Source: a virus. From it: a stretch of 41,004 nucleotides of DNA. The position numbers were made by a program, and so were the translations under genes. The stretch spans positions 1 to 41,004 of the IMG/VR virus record IMGVR_UViG_3300045282_000110, one strand, 5' to 3'. Positions 1 to 8,683 of this stretch are shown piece after piece. Each line of letters begins with the position of its first letter. The first letter of the stretch is position 1. Under the pieces are notes generated by a model. The model saw nothing but the letters and a program-made list of their open reading frames with translations, was not told where the DNA came from and did no database searches.

Positions 1-120
1 GAGAACCGGCAGGCACCCGACGAGGACAGCGTGAAAAGCGAATACCTGACGGAGGCGACGCTGCTCGTCGGCAACGAGAAGAACCACGCCATCCTGAAGG
101 CCGTGACGGCGTATAGCTGA
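1..120 (+). CDS. Major capsid protein, C-terminal fragment (gene cut by the window start)
   Basis: Frame 1 reads ENRQAPDEDSVKSEYLTEAT and continues to TGA at 118-120. This is the same sequence as the last 39 residues of the capsid gene at 39816-40997. The fragment exists only because the circle was opened within the gene. It is not a separate or broken gene. Confidence 0.95.
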   Translation, partial: ENRQAPDEDSVKSEYLTEATLLVGNEKNHAILKAVTAYS

Positions 121-127
121 TCGGCTC
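1..127. repeat. Terminal direct repeat, left copy
   Basis: Bases 1-127 are identical to 40878-41004. The shared segment is the last 39 codons of the major capsid gene, its stop, and 7 further bases. A repeat that starts in mid-gene and has no features of its own is what an assembler leaves at the join of a circular contig, and 127 is a common assembly word size. The non-redundant circle would be 40877 bp. A real 127-bp terminal repeat in the virion is possible but less likely. Confidence 0.95.
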
Positions 128-131
128 CATG

Positions 132-163
132 AAGCCACCCCCAGTCACGGCTGGGGGTGGCTT
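132..163 (+). terminator. Strong hairpin after the capsid gene
   Basis: AAGCCACCCCCAG (132-144) pairs perfectly over 13 bp with CTGGGGGTGGCTT (151-163) around a six-base TCACGG loop, 12 bases after the capsid stop. There is no clear T-tract, so it may be a processing/stability hairpin or a partial terminator that lowers expression of downstream genes relative to capsid. The inner GCCACCCC/GGGGTGGC stem is shared with the hairpin at 27674-27702. Confidence 0.75.
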
Positions 164-191
164 CGCCAACCCATCAAAGGCCAGAATCCTC

Positions 192-806
192 ATGCGAATC
201 GTCAGCAAATCAGCCCGCTACAACCACCTGGTACGGAACGAGGTGGCGCAGATCGGCCAGGACGAGAACGGCGTGCTGCGCCGCCAGGTTGTGAAGCCGC
301 AGATCTGGCTCGAGTTTCGCCAGTCGGGCCTCGTCGGGTACGACATCGAGTTCGCGATGCAGTTCTGGGCGAAGCGGGATCTCCGCGACCCGCTCGACCC
401 GTTCAGTGCCAGTGCGTGGGGCGCGCATCCAGACACGCGGGATGGCGCGATGGCGGGCCAGATCTACACCGCTTGGCGACCCACCTTCTCGGTGTACGAC
501 ACCGACTGGGCCGACGCGGGCGACGTCAGGGACACGATCATCAAGCACTTCACCGAGCATCCCGAAGGCCAGGATTACGTGGTTGTGCAGCCGATGGCGT
601 TGAAGCCGCCGTGGCCGTCGTACGATTCGATGCATGCGTCGAAGATCGCGCCGTTCGCTGCGGATGCCGGTGTGCTCGTCGAAGCGTTGAAGTACGAGCT
701 GGCGATGCAGAACCGGGAGTCGGTGGTTGCTGCGTTGCAGAAGAAGGCCGAGGAAGCTGCGCAGGTTGCTGCGGATGATGCGGCGTTGACGGTGCGGGTC
801 CCGTGA
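192..806 (+). CDS. Unknown virion-region protein downstream of capsid
   Basis: 204 aa, not recognised. The ATG at 192 is preferred because the open frame upstream runs through the capsid hairpin. The body is mixed alpha/beta and rich in W, Y and F (for example QIWLEFRQSG and QFWAKRD). The C-terminal 35 residues form an Ala/Glu-rich probable helix (VVAALQKKAEEAAQVAADDA). Its place directly after capsid suggests a head-associated or completion role, but nothing in the sequence proves this. Its stop overlaps the GTG start of the epimerase gene (GTGA), so the two are probably translationally coupled. Confidence 0.75.
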   Translation: MRIVSKSARYNHLVRNEVAQIGQDENGVLRRQVVKPQIWLEFRQSGLVGYDIEFAMQFWAKRDLRDPLDPFSASAWGAHPDTRDGAMAGQIYTAWRPTFSVYDTDWADAGDVRDTIIKHFTEHPEGQDYVVVQPMALKPPWPSYDSMHASKIAPFAADAGVLVEALKYELAMQNRESVVAALQKKAEEAAQVAADDAALTVRVP

Positions 807-1570
807 GGATCCTCGTTACCGGAGGCGCCGGCAGTCTCGGACCGAGCCTGATGCGCGAGCTCGAAGCGCGCGGTCACGGTGTTGAATGCTTTGACCTTGG
901 AGTGAATCCGCTCGCGGACGTCAGGTACCCGATCGACATCGGGTACGTGCCTGGTGTCGTGTACCACCTGGCGGCCGATAAGCACGCGCCGAGCGGCGAG
1001 GATCATCCGTTCGCCACGCAGCACGTCAACATCGAAGGGACCCGCAACGCCTTGGCGCTCGGGTGTCGCGTGATCCTCGCATCGACGTGCAAGGCGGCGG
1101 TGCCGGAGACGGTGTACGGCGCGTCGAAGCTGATTGCGGAGCGGATGGTTTTGAACGCGCACGGCGTTGTCGGACGCCTGTATAACGTGCGCGAATCGAA
1201 CCGCAACGTATTCCAGGCGTGGGACAAGCAGTTCGAAGAGACGAGCCGGATCGATGTCGCTCCGTGTACCCGGTACTTCATCACGCTCGCCGACGCGGTC
1301 ACGTTCCTCGCTGACCTGCTCTCGATTCAGAGTGGCCGGTACGCGCCGAATCCGGGTGCGCCGCATCACATGGTGAACGTCGCGCGCAAGTGGTGCCGTG
1401 ATCGCGACGTCGACCCGGACGACACCATTCGCATGGTGGAGCGGCGTCGTGGTGATCGGGTGGTGGAGCCGTTGCATGCGCCGCACGAGACGATCCGGAG
1501 CGTTCCTGGTCGCTCGTTCAATCAGATCACGTCGCCGCATGACGTGCACGCCGAGGTGCTCGTCGCGTGA
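803..1570 (+). CDS. NAD-dependent epimerase/dehydratase (extended SDR)
   Basis: 255 aa. The N-terminus MRILVTGGAGSLG is the Rossmann TGxxGxxG NAD(P)-binding loop of extended short-chain dehydrogenases. YHLAADK (54-60) matches the conserved HxAA element, and S94/T95 with Y105-G-A-S-K109 supplies the Ser/Thr and YxxxK catalytic residues. Family members epimerise, dehydrate or reduce nucleotide-sugars. The protein is shorter than typical 310-340-aa epimerases, mostly in the C-terminal substrate-binding part. It is coupled by overlap to the gene before it and to the glycosyltransferase after it (GTGA), so a joint role in making and transferring a modified sugar is likely. The exact substrate cannot be read from the sequence. 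Confidence 0.85.
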   Translation: MRILVTGGAGSLGPSLMRELEARGHGVECFDLGVNPLADVRYPIDIGYVPGVVYHLAADKHAPSGEDHPFATQHVNIEGTRNALALGCRVILASTCKAAVPETVYGASKLIAERMVLNAHGVVGRLYNVRESNRNVFQAWDKQFEETSRIDVAPCTRYFITLADAVTFLADLLSIQSGRYAPNPGAPHHMVNVARKWCRDRDVDPDDTIRMVERRRGDRVVEPLHAPHETIRSVPGRSFNQITSPHDVHAEVLVA

Positions 1571-3174
1571 CTGGTCCGATCACCACGATCCTGATCCCGT
1601 GGGACGGCCGCAACGAAGCGTGGCTCACCGAATGCCTGAACAGCTTCCCGAACGGCACGCCGTTCATCATCGCCAAGAACAACGGGAAACGCGAGATGCA
1701 CGCCGCACTCAACGCCGCGCTGGACGAGATCACGACGCCGTACACATTCGTGTGCGGCGCGGACGACCTCGCCGGCCCCGGGATGCTGGAGATGCTCGAG
1801 GATGCGATCGGTGACGCGGACGGCGTCTACCCGAGGATGGAGCTCTTCGGTGATCGCGAGCAGACGTTCGAGCCGCCGCATTACGGGCGGCACATCATCC
1901 AGTGGCGGAACACGTGCGGCGTCTTCCTCGTGAAGACCGGCGTGCTTCGCGCCGTTGGCGGTTGGCGTCTCGCGGTCGTCGAGGACTGGGACTTGATGAA
2001 CCGGATCGCGAAAGCCGGATACCGGTTCGAACGAATCCTCCCCGCCGAGTATCGATACCGGCAGCACCGGCAGAGCCTGACGCAACGAATCGAGCACGCC
2101 GCGCGCGACGAATCGTTCTCGCAAGAGGACCAGCTGAAGGAGATCCTCGGAGACCGTTTGGAACGCTATCCGGTGGAGGCCGTGTTCATGCCGAGCGCGA
2201 GCCCTGGTGTCGCGTATGTGCGCGGCAGCGTGCCGGCGGAGCCGCTTCCGGGGATCGTGGCGGGGAACATCCCGCACGGCTACTTCGGATGCGACGCGAT
2301 CATCGCGATGCACCCAGCATCCGAAGCGCTCGACGTGCTGAACCGGTTCGGCGATGAAGTGCTCGTGATCGGCGACGTCGACGACGCGTACGTATCCGAA
2401 CAACTGGTGCCGGATCTGTACATCTCGAACCTCCGCGCGGTCGGGAACCAGTGGTTTGACCAGCAGCCGGATCACGTCGAATTCGTGCAGCGGTGTCCCG
2501 CCGTGTTCTGCGCGACGCCGCACCTGGCCGAGCTGTACGCCGACTACAACCCGCACGTGTATCTGCTCCGCAATAGCATCCTGGAGGCGGATTGGCGCAG
2601 GGTGCGTGAGCCGATGGGTGATGGGAAGCTGCGGATCGGGTGGGCGGCCTCGCGGCAGCATGAGCGGGATGCGCCACTCGTCGCGGAAGCACTCAGGCGT
2701 GTGAAGAAGCGGCACCCCGACGTTGAGGTGATGCTGGTGACGAACTTCCCAGCGCCGGCGTCGTGGGACTTCGAGTACGTGCAGCAGCCGCAGACGATCA
2801 GCCTCGCCGCGTACCGCGCACTGCTGGCGTCGTTTGATATCTCGATCGCGCCGATCCGTAATCACGAGATGGGGCGCGGCAAATCGGACTTGAAGTGGCT
2901 CGAGTCGAGCATGGCCGGCGCGGCATTCATCGGGTCCGACGCGAAGCCGTACGCGACCGTGAAGCATGGCCGCACCGGCCTGCTCGCGGACACGCCAGAC
3001 GAGTGGGAGGAAGCGATCGAGACGCTCATAGTCGACGACACGCTCCGCCTGAAGCTCGCGCAGGCTGCGCGGAGGCATGTCGTCACGAACCGGACTGCGC
3101 AGAAGACGGCGTACCTGTACCGGAAGGCGCTGCGCGAGATCCGCACACGAGCAGGGATGAGGGTCGCAGCATGA
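1567..3174 (+). CDS. Two-domain glycosyltransferase (GT2-like N-terminus, GT1/GT4-like C-terminus)
   Basis: 535 aa with a GTG start overlapping the epimerase stop. Residues about 3-180 look like a GT-A (family 2) domain: a TTILIPWDGR opening strand, a GADD metal-binding DxD-type motif near residue 60, and VVEDWDLMNRIAKAG as the ED acceptor-site motif. Residues about 215-520 look like a GT-B domain of the GT1/GT4 type: LRIGWAASRQ, then GRGKSDLKWLESSMAGAAFI, GRTGLLADTPDEWEEAI and a final helical segment. The fusion could add two sugars in sequence. Its position between capsid and tail genes makes virion decoration an attractive inference. Host-surface modification is the alternative. Confidence 0.85.
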   Translation: MTGPITTILIPWDGRNEAWLTECLNSFPNGTPFIIAKNNGKREMHAALNAALDEITTPYTFVCGADDLAGPGMLEMLEDAIGDADGVYPRMELFGDREQTFEPPHYGRHIIQWRNTCGVFLVKTGVLRAVGGWRLAVVEDWDLMNRIAKAGYRFERILPAEYRYRQHRQSLTQRIEHAARDESFSQEDQLKEILGDRLERYPVEAVFMPSASPGVAYVRGSVPAEPLPGIVAGNIPHGYFGCDAIIAMHPASEALDVLNRFGDEVLVIGDVDDAYVSEQLVPDLYISNLRAVGNQWFDQQPDHVEFVQRCPAVFCATPHLAELYADYNPHVYLLRNSILEADWRRVREPMGDGKLRIGWAASRQHERDAPLVAEALRRVKKRHPDVEVMLVTNFPAPASWDFEYVQQPQTISLAAYRALLASFDISIAPIRNHEMGRGKSDLKWLESSMAGAAFIGSDAKPYATVKHGRTGLLADTPDEWEEAIETLIVDDTLRLKLAQAARRHVVTNRTAQKTAYLYRKALREIRTRAGMRVAA

Positions 3175-3554
3175 GGATCCGGATTCGGGAACGGGAAGCG
3201 TGGCGGGAGCCGATCCTGGCCGCCGTTGAGGAGTGTTACGACGAGACGGTGGAGCGGACCGGCCGGCGTGGCGTCAGGTGGATCCTGCATGACCGGAAGC
3301 AATTCGAGACGCTGAAGCGGCTCGCGGACGGCACGGCATGCGCGGAATGCATGGAGGTCTTCCCTGAACGACCGGGCTCGTCGAGTGTGAAGCGGTTTGC
3401 TGAGGTGTACGACAAGCCGGGTCAGGTGCTGCCGTGGCGGCAACGCGTGATGCAGGGCTGTTGTCCGGTGTGCGGCGCTGAGGTGTCGACCGAGTACTTC
3501 CAGGCGTTGCATCAGGGGTTGCTGCCGAAGATTCCCCCGATCGAGGAGCGCTAG
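3171..3554 (+). CDS. Small Cys-rich protein, probable zinc binding
   Basis: 127 aa with ATG overlapping the glycosyltransferase stop. The N-terminus is strongly basic/acidic (MRIRIREREAWRE). Two Cys pairs, CAEC (about residue 57) and CCPVC (about residue 97), are spaced like a zinc ribbon. The family is not recognised. It sits in the virion operon between the sugar enzymes and the adaptor gene. A small head-tail or regulatory zinc protein is possible. Confidence 0.7.
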   Translation: MRIRIREREAWREPILAAVEECYDETVERTGRRGVRWILHDRKQFETLKRLADGTACAECMEVFPERPGSSSVKRFAEVYDKPGQVLPWRQRVMQGCCPVCGAEVSTEYFQALHQGLLPKIPPIEER

Positions 3555-3821
3555 GTGGCGACCGCTGCGTCTCACTTTCGCGAGCCTGACGGGACACTGG
3601 TCTACACCGTTCGAACGAAGGACGGCGACCTCATGAACAACATCGAGAAGGCTGCGCGGAACGTGATCCGATCAACGAACACCGCGGATCATCGGTTCGG
3701 GCGTGCTAAGTGCTCAGGATTCGGTCATGAGGGTCCGCCGTGCGACTCGTGTCCCCTCGATGAGACGTGTGGAGTGTTCCGTCCTGAGACGCGGTTCGAC
3801 TTGGCGAGGAAGAAGGCGTAA
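3555..3821 (+). CDS. Small protein with a four-Cys C-terminal cluster
   Basis: 88 aa with a GTG start immediately after the preceding TAG. The C-terminal third carries CSGFGHEGPPCDSCPLDETC, four cysteines that could hold zinc or an Fe-S cluster. The N-terminal half is unremarkable. Its TAA shares a base with the ATG of the adaptor gene (TAATG), which suggests coupling. The function is not recognised. Confidence 0.7.
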   Translation: MATAASHFREPDGTLVYTVRTKDGDLMNNIEKAARNVIRSTNTADHRFGRAKCSGFGHEGPPCDSCPLDETCGVFRPETRFDLARKKA

Positions 3822-4513
3822 TGGCTACCACCTTCGGAGACCTGAAAACCGCTGTCCAGGCACTCAGCGTGTCGAGCGATGCGACGAATGCCGGCGTCTA
3901 CATCAATGATGGGTACATCGACGTGTGCGCGCGGGCAGCACTCGGCGAGACGAACGCCACCAAGAACCTCGTCGCAAACCAGACCAAGTACAGCCTCACC
4001 AGCGACTTCACTCTGACCGGTGTGCTGGCGATCAACGAGCTGCGGTATATCCAGTCGGGCGCGACGTCGAATTTCGCGATCGTCCCCGCCGCATCGCTCC
4101 GCGAAGTGCTCGACCTGAACAGCGCCGCGGTGACGGGGTTCACGCGGGCGTATGCGTGGCAGGGCGCCGACACGCTGCAGATCGCGCCGGCTCCTTCAGC
4201 GGGGGACACGATCACGATCTTCTACGTCCCATCACCAACCGCGCTCAGCGCCGCCGGAGATATTCCCAGCGTGATTCCGTCGCAGTGGCAGGAGCGTCTC
4301 CTCACGTCGTACGGCACGAGCCGTTTGGCTGAGGTGGAGTCGCCGGATCTGGCGGAGACGTACCGCCAGAAGTACGAGGGATTCCTCGGCCAGTTCCAGA
4401 TGTGGATGATGCAACGCCAGGGCAACACCGCGCGAGGGATGATCATCGGGTATCCGAATCGTCCCAACCAGCCGATCCATGACCGGTCCACCTACTTCTC
4501 GGGGATGCGCTGA
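3821..4513 (+). CDS. Head-tail adaptor-like protein (P22 gp4 / T7 gp11-like)
   Basis: 230 aa. The N-terminal part (TFGDLKTAVQALS, then VYINDGYIDVCARAALGE) resembles podovirus adaptor proteins that cap the portal and start the tail: a helical head followed by a beta-rich middle and a C-terminal helical region (residues about 150-195). Length suits the class. The next genes encode tail-tube-like and ejection proteins, in line with this role. The assignment rests on pattern and context rather than an invariant motif. Confidence 0.65.
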   Translation: MATTFGDLKTAVQALSVSSDATNAGVYINDGYIDVCARAALGETNATKNLVANQTKYSLTSDFTLTGVLAINELRYIQSGATSNFAIVPAASLREVLDLNSAAVTGFTRAYAWQGADTLQIAPAPSAGDTITIFYVPSPTALSAAGDIPSVIPSQWQERLLTSYGTSRLAEVESPDLAETYRQKYEGFLGQFQMWMMQRQGNTARGMIIGYPNRPNQPIHDRSTYFSGMR

Positions 4514-5538
4514 TGAGGCTTGATTCTGGGAAGCAGCTGCAGCGGCCGGCACCGAAGCGGCAGGTATCGTCGAAGCCGCAGCCGAAGCGAACACGTCAGA
4601 TGGCGACGCCTCGGGATACGTCTTCGCATGTGGATGCGATCACGCTGACGATGCATATGGCGAAGCGTGATCACGTGGTGCATATTGCGAAGGGTTCGAA
4701 GTCGCATGAGGACTTCGCGAAGATGCTGCAGACGCTGCTGAAGCATGGAGCGATGGCGGGCGACGGCCGTCGGGCGCTGATCGCCACGCAGCAGCGGATC
4801 TGGCCGCTGGAGGGCATGCACCCGCGTGGCGCCAAGATGGTGCCGGACGATGGGAAGGCGACTGCGCTGATCGCGGCCTCGCAGAAGGGCCGTCACCCGT
4901 TCCGGTCGGTGGCAGAGATCAGGCGCCGCTCCGCCGGACGGCATAAGCTGACCGCACTCGACACATCGCAGGTTGTGGATCGCCGTAATCGCTACGTCCG
5001 CTCGGGACCATTCGCATACTTCCAGGATTCATGGTCGAGCGATGGGCGCCTGGAGCGTGGCGCACCGCGCAGCCATTCCGGCGTTGGCCAGGCGGGAACC
5101 GCAGAGTCGATTCCGATCGCTCGACCGCCCGCCCAGCGCCGCACGCGCGTGCGGCCTGGGAAGATTTCCAAGGGCGCGATGGCAGGCGATGGCCGCCTCG
5201 AGCGGCCCGCACCAGCCGACGCCGGCGACACGCGCGGCGTGAAGCCGCAGAAGAACCCGGCCGGGACGGCGCCGACGCGGGAGACGCGGCTGCCCGAGCA
5301 GGTGCTGACCGGCTCGCAGAAGGACTTTCTGCTGTTCGCAGACAACATGCGGCTCGCATCGGGGAAGCGAAAGAGCCGCGTTGGCCCCTTCGAGCGGCCC
5401 GCGCCACGGTACTCCATTGGGGGGATTGGAAAGGGGTCGTACGACGCAGCCGGAAGGTCGCGATACTACCGGAACAGAATGTTTGCGCCCGGGTCGTACA
5501 CGCGCACCGTTGACAAGTCGAAGATCAGGAACGCGTAG
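4513..5538 (+). CDS. Basic, repeat-containing virion-region protein
   Basis: 341 aa with ATG overlapping the adaptor stop (TGATG). It is highly basic and low in hydrophobics. A motif of the form MRLxSGK followed by RPAPxR occurs at the N-terminus (MRLDSGKQLQRPAPKR) and again near the C-terminus (MRLASGK, then FERPAPRY). GAMAGDGR occurs twice, and LERGAPR and LERPAPA occur between. Such short linear repeats suggest a disordered virion protein with several docking sites. A related ERPAPR segment opens the 1141-aa protein at 9749. It is not recognised as a known family. Confidence 0.7.
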   Translation: MRLDSGKQLQRPAPKRQVSSKPQPKRTRQMATPRDTSSHVDAITLTMHMAKRDHVVHIAKGSKSHEDFAKMLQTLLKHGAMAGDGRRALIATQQRIWPLEGMHPRGAKMVPDDGKATALIAASQKGRHPFRSVAEIRRRSAGRHKLTALDTSQVVDRRNRYVRSGPFAYFQDSWSSDGRLERGAPRSHSGVGQAGTAESIPIARPPAQRRTRVRPGKISKGAMAGDGRLERPAPADAGDTRGVKPQKNPAGTAPTRETRLPEQVLTGSQKDFLLFADNMRLASGKRKSRVGPFERPAPRYSIGGIGKGSYDAAGRSRYYRNRMFAPGSYTRTVDKSKIRNA

Positions 5539-7418
5539 TGGCTGGCCGCTCGAGCATGAGTGCGTGGCTGCATCACGGCAACTTCGCCGCCGGCATGGTG
5601 CAGGACATACCGAGGCACATGCTGCCGGAGAACGCCGTCTGGGACGCCTTGGATTGCTTCATCGGCGAGGAAGGGACCCTCCACAAGCGCGGATCAACCG
5701 TCACCGCACTCTCGAGCGGCACCACGCTGAGCGGAACCTGTGTCGGCTTCTCCCAGCTCGATCACGACGACGCAGCCCTCGTCAGGGGCTACGTCGTGGA
5801 CGAATCGAACGGATCGACCGGGAGCTTCATCATCGGGTCGTTCACGCCCGGGTCAGGGACGTTCGCGACGACGAGCCTCAGCATTACGCAGCCGATCGTT
5901 TCGTCGAATGGGGTGGGTCGTCCGTTCAACCATAACGGGTACCTCGTCGTTCCGGTCCGGTTGCCGTCGGCCGCGTCGACGAACCTGAACCGGATGTTCG
6001 TCGCGATGAGTGGCGGCCAGTCAGCGTTCCAGCAGTTGAGCACCGCCAGCGTTACCGTCACGCAGGGATCGAGGCAGATCACGGGCTTCTCAGCATCGGA
6101 TACGAATGTCGCTGAGGTTGGGGACATCATCGAGATTGACAAGAACGCTGCGAGCGACCACTACATCGGCCGGATCACGAAGATCAGCGGCAGCACGATC
6201 AGCGTCACCCCGACTCCGACACGATCATTCACGAGCGGCACGGGGCGCGGACTTCTGCTCGCGGCGTGCCGGTTCCTTGACCTCGTTGGTACAGGGACGA
6301 CGAGTTTCCGTGGTGCGCAGTGCGGCGCGTCGTGGCAGAACCGCGTCCTGTTCGGCGGTGTCGGGACGGAGATCGCAGCCGGCGTGTACGAGTGGCACCC
6401 GAACCGCGTGATCTGGAGCCTCCTTCCAACGGAAACGTCCGCTGTTGGTGGCGTTACGGATGGCGATTTGTGGTTGTCGGATCGCGGGTTCCCGGTGTCG
6501 AACTACGCGGATGTCCCGTGGATGGATCTCGTCAGGGGCCTCGAGCCTGTCTCGGACGGCGAGATGCTGATCCTCGGACGACCACTCTGCTCACGCCTCG
6601 TCGGGACGCTGAACACGAACACGACGACGTCAGGCGGACTCACGTACGAGCTGCGGCCTTTGAATCAGAAGATCCAGTGCGTGAACGACAAGGCGACAGT
6701 CAGGACTCCGAGCGGCGTGATGATGATGGGCCCCGACGGCGTCTACCTGTACCACAACGGCAACCTGATCAACACGATGATCGGCCGGATCCAGAACTAC
6801 TTCCTCGACAACATCGCGAACTCGACCATTTATGGCTCCGGGATGATCCAGTCGAACCACTACTACCTCTCCACCTCAGCCGGCGTGTTCGTGTGCAACA
6901 TGGATGGGTTCCGGTGGACCAGGTTCCAGAACGTCGACATCACGAATTGCTTCAAGGACCCGCAGGACACGACCCGCATCTTCGCGGCCAGGTTCCAGCC
7001 AGGCACCGCGTCGAACACCACCAAGATCGTCCGAGTCGATTATCTCGCCAATCCGGGCTCGTCGGCGACGACGGATGTTGCGGGGACGGGTCCGACGATG
7101 ACGGTGAAGACGAAGACGTACGACAATGATGAGCCGAGCCGGTTGAAGCAGTTCCGGCATGAGCGCGTGACGGTGCGGATGCCGGGAAGCACGGGGACGG
7201 TGACGGTGTCGTCGACGCCGGGTCTTGATGGGGAGGAGTCGGGTGCGACGCTCGGCACCATCACGAACGCGGCCGGATCACAGTCGAAGCGGTACGACAC
7301 GACGACGCTCAGCCGTGCGATGGGGTTGACGATCGCGCAGACCCAGAATCCCGACGAGTGCGAACTGATCGACGTTGACATCGCTGCGCGCGCGTTGCGG
7401 GTGGAGCGCGTCTCGTGA
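5538..7418 (+). CDS. Tail stabilisation/nozzle-like beta protein
   Basis: 626 aa with a GTG start overlapping the upstream stop. The opening segment (GNFAAGMVQDIPRH, then LPENAVWDALDCF and LHKRGST) follows the pattern of podovirus DNA-stabilisation/nozzle proteins related to P22 gp10, in which a protein says which positions are 'empty of feature' and a beta-propeller follows. The rest is rich in short beta strands with G/S/T turns (for example VGDIIEIDKNA, LIGRIQNYFLDNIANST), consistent with a beta-propeller or sandwich. The size is close to tail hub/nozzle proteins (450-800 aa). Its place after the adaptor supports a tail-tube role. Confidence 0.65.
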   Translation: MAGRSSMSAWLHHGNFAAGMVQDIPRHMLPENAVWDALDCFIGEEGTLHKRGSTVTALSSGTTLSGTCVGFSQLDHDDAALVRGYVVDESNGSTGSFIIGSFTPGSGTFATTSLSITQPIVSSNGVGRPFNHNGYLVVPVRLPSAASTNLNRMFVAMSGGQSAFQQLSTASVTVTQGSRQITGFSASDTNVAEVGDIIEIDKNAASDHYIGRITKISGSTISVTPTPTRSFTSGTGRGLLLAACRFLDLVGTGTTSFRGAQCGASWQNRVLFGGVGTEIAAGVYEWHPNRVIWSLLPTETSAVGGVTDGDLWLSDRGFPVSNYADVPWMDLVRGLEPVSDGEMLILGRPLCSRLVGTLNTNTTTSGGLTYELRPLNQKIQCVNDKATVRTPSGVMMMGPDGVYLYHNGNLINTMIGRIQNYFLDNIANSTIYGSGMIQSNHYYLSTSAGVFVCNMDGFRWTRFQNVDITNCFKDPQDTTRIFAARFQPGTASNTTKIVRVDYLANPGSSATTDVAGTGPTMTVKTKTYDNDEPSRLKQFRHERVTVRMPGSTGTVTVSSTPGLDGEESGATLGTITNAAGSQSKRYDTTTLSRAMGLTIAQTQNPDECELIDVDIAARALRVERVS

Positions 7419-7939
7419 TTCTGGATGATGGCGGCCGGCAGGGTTTGGCGCCGATCGGGATGACGGGAGCAGCGCAGAATACGAGTCCGAGTGATACGGA
7501 GCGGCGCACGTTTCCAGGGTTGGCTACGAAAAGCAGCGTGTTCGCGTGGACAGCTGATTTTCCGTCGCTTCTCAGCCGGGCGTTTACAACTGGCACTGTT
7601 ACTGACACGATCAATCTGCGGAATAACGCATCTGGGTTCGGGGCCAGCGTTGATGTGCCGTCGTGGGCAGCGGGATGCGTGGTGTCGTTCAATACGTTTG
7701 TCGCGGGCTTGGGGACATCAACGTTCTGGAATTGGGCACTGTACGGCCCGTTCAATACGTCTACGTCTCCGGTGTTCACTCACGAGATGCAGGCGAAAAC
7801 GCTTGGTCTTCTTGGCGATACGAGCGTCGTGATCGTTCCGTTCTTCGATGAGCCAACGATGACCGTTTCGTATAGCACGAACGGGACGGGTACTGGTACG
7901 TGGTCTGTGACGCTGCTGGGGTTCGTGCGGAATGTTTAG
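7415..7939 (+). CDS. Beta-rich tail-region protein
   Basis: 174 aa with GTG overlapping the upstream stop (GTGA). It is rich in Thr, Ser, Gly and aromatic residues with alternating hydrophobic strands (TDTINLRNNASGFGASVDV, WNWALYGPF), typical of small jelly-roll or beta-sandwich virion proteins. No charged catalytic motif is visible. A tail appendage or decoration protein is likely, but the family is not recognised. Wobble-position GC looks lower here than in its neighbours. Confidence 0.65.
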   Translation: MILDDGGRQGLAPIGMTGAAQNTSPSDTERRTFPGLATKSSVFAWTADFPSLLSRAFTTGTVTDTINLRNNASGFGASVDVPSWAAGCVVSFNTFVAGLGTSTFWNWALYGPFNTSTSPVFTHEMQAKTLGLLGDTSVVIVPFFDEPTMTVSYSTNGTGTGTWSVTLLGFVRNV

Positions 7940-7948
7940 GGAGGCGTG

Positions 7949-8680
7949 ATGGCAGTCGTGAATACCGTGAAGGCACCTCCGTTCCCGAAGCCTCCCCCGA
8001 AGCCTCCGCCGCCTCCAAAGCCTCCTGTTCTCACAAAGCCTCTGGTGCCTGCGCCGACGCCGCAGGATCGGTTCAAGGCGTGGTATCAGACGGATCCACG
8101 CTACCTGATGCAGAATCCGCAGTTCGCCGCGCAACGCTCCGGCATCTACGCACAGTACGGGTGGATGCCGGACGGGAAAGGCGGGTATCGGAAGACGACC
8201 GCGGCAGAGAATCCGTTCAGCCAGATCCAGGCCCTGTCAAACGCGTTGTCGGGCAATAGCCAGGCGATCCAGAACTCCGCGAACAGTCGAGGCCTCCTCT
8301 TCTCGGGTGCTCAGGTACAGGGCCAGCAGAACGCAGGCACGGCGTACGAGAAGCAACTCGCGGACGCACAGAAAGCGTTCCAGTCGGCACTGAGCGGTGT
8401 GAACACGGACGAGTCGAACCTGATCACGAGCCTGTACCCGGATTATCTGAAGACGGCGCCTCCCGGCTCGCCAGCAGCCGTCGCAGCCAAGGCTGTAGCT
8501 GCGAAGTCAGCCGCGTCGACGAAGTGGGAAGCGGACCGGAAGGCGCGCGTCGCGAGGGCGCAGGCGCATCTGAAGCAGGACAAGATCGACGCGAAGCGCC
8601 GCAAATACCATCCCCGCCCGAAGCCCAAGCCGCAGCCTCGCGGGGTTGCCGGCGGCCCGCACGGATACCAGAGGCCCTGA
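7949..8680 (+). CDS. Pro-rich internal virion/ejection-like protein
   Basis: 243 aa. The ATG at 7949 is chosen because AGGGAGG sits just upstream. A GTG three bases earlier is also possible. Residues about 9-35 are a polyproline/lysine stretch. The middle is Q/N/A-rich and helical (QIQALSNALSGNSQAIQNSA, AGTAYEKQLADAQKAFQSAL). The C-terminus is very basic (HPRPKPKPQPR), fit for DNA contact. Together with the next two genes it resembles the set of three ejection proteins found in podoviruses. This is inferred from order and composition. Confidence 0.65.
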   Translation: MAVVNTVKAPPFPKPPPKPPPPPKPPVLTKPLVPAPTPQDRFKAWYQTDPRYLMQNPQFAAQRSGIYAQYGWMPDGKGGYRKTTAAENPFSQIQALSNALSGNSQAIQNSANSRGLLFSGAQVQGQQNAGTAYEKQLADAQKAFQSALSGVNTDESNLITSLYPDYLKTAPPGSPAAVAAKAVAAKSAASTKWEADRKARVARAQAHLKQDKIDAKRRKYHPRPKPKPQPRGVAGGPHGYQRP

Positions 8681-8683
8681 GCC

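Noticed and set aside
129-191. Longer start for the post-capsid gene
   Set aside because: The extra codons lie on the 13-bp hairpin; ATG 192 is the natural start.
1522-3078. Minus-strand frame over the glycosyltransferase
   Set aside because: Shadow of the GT fusion; no start signal or motif.
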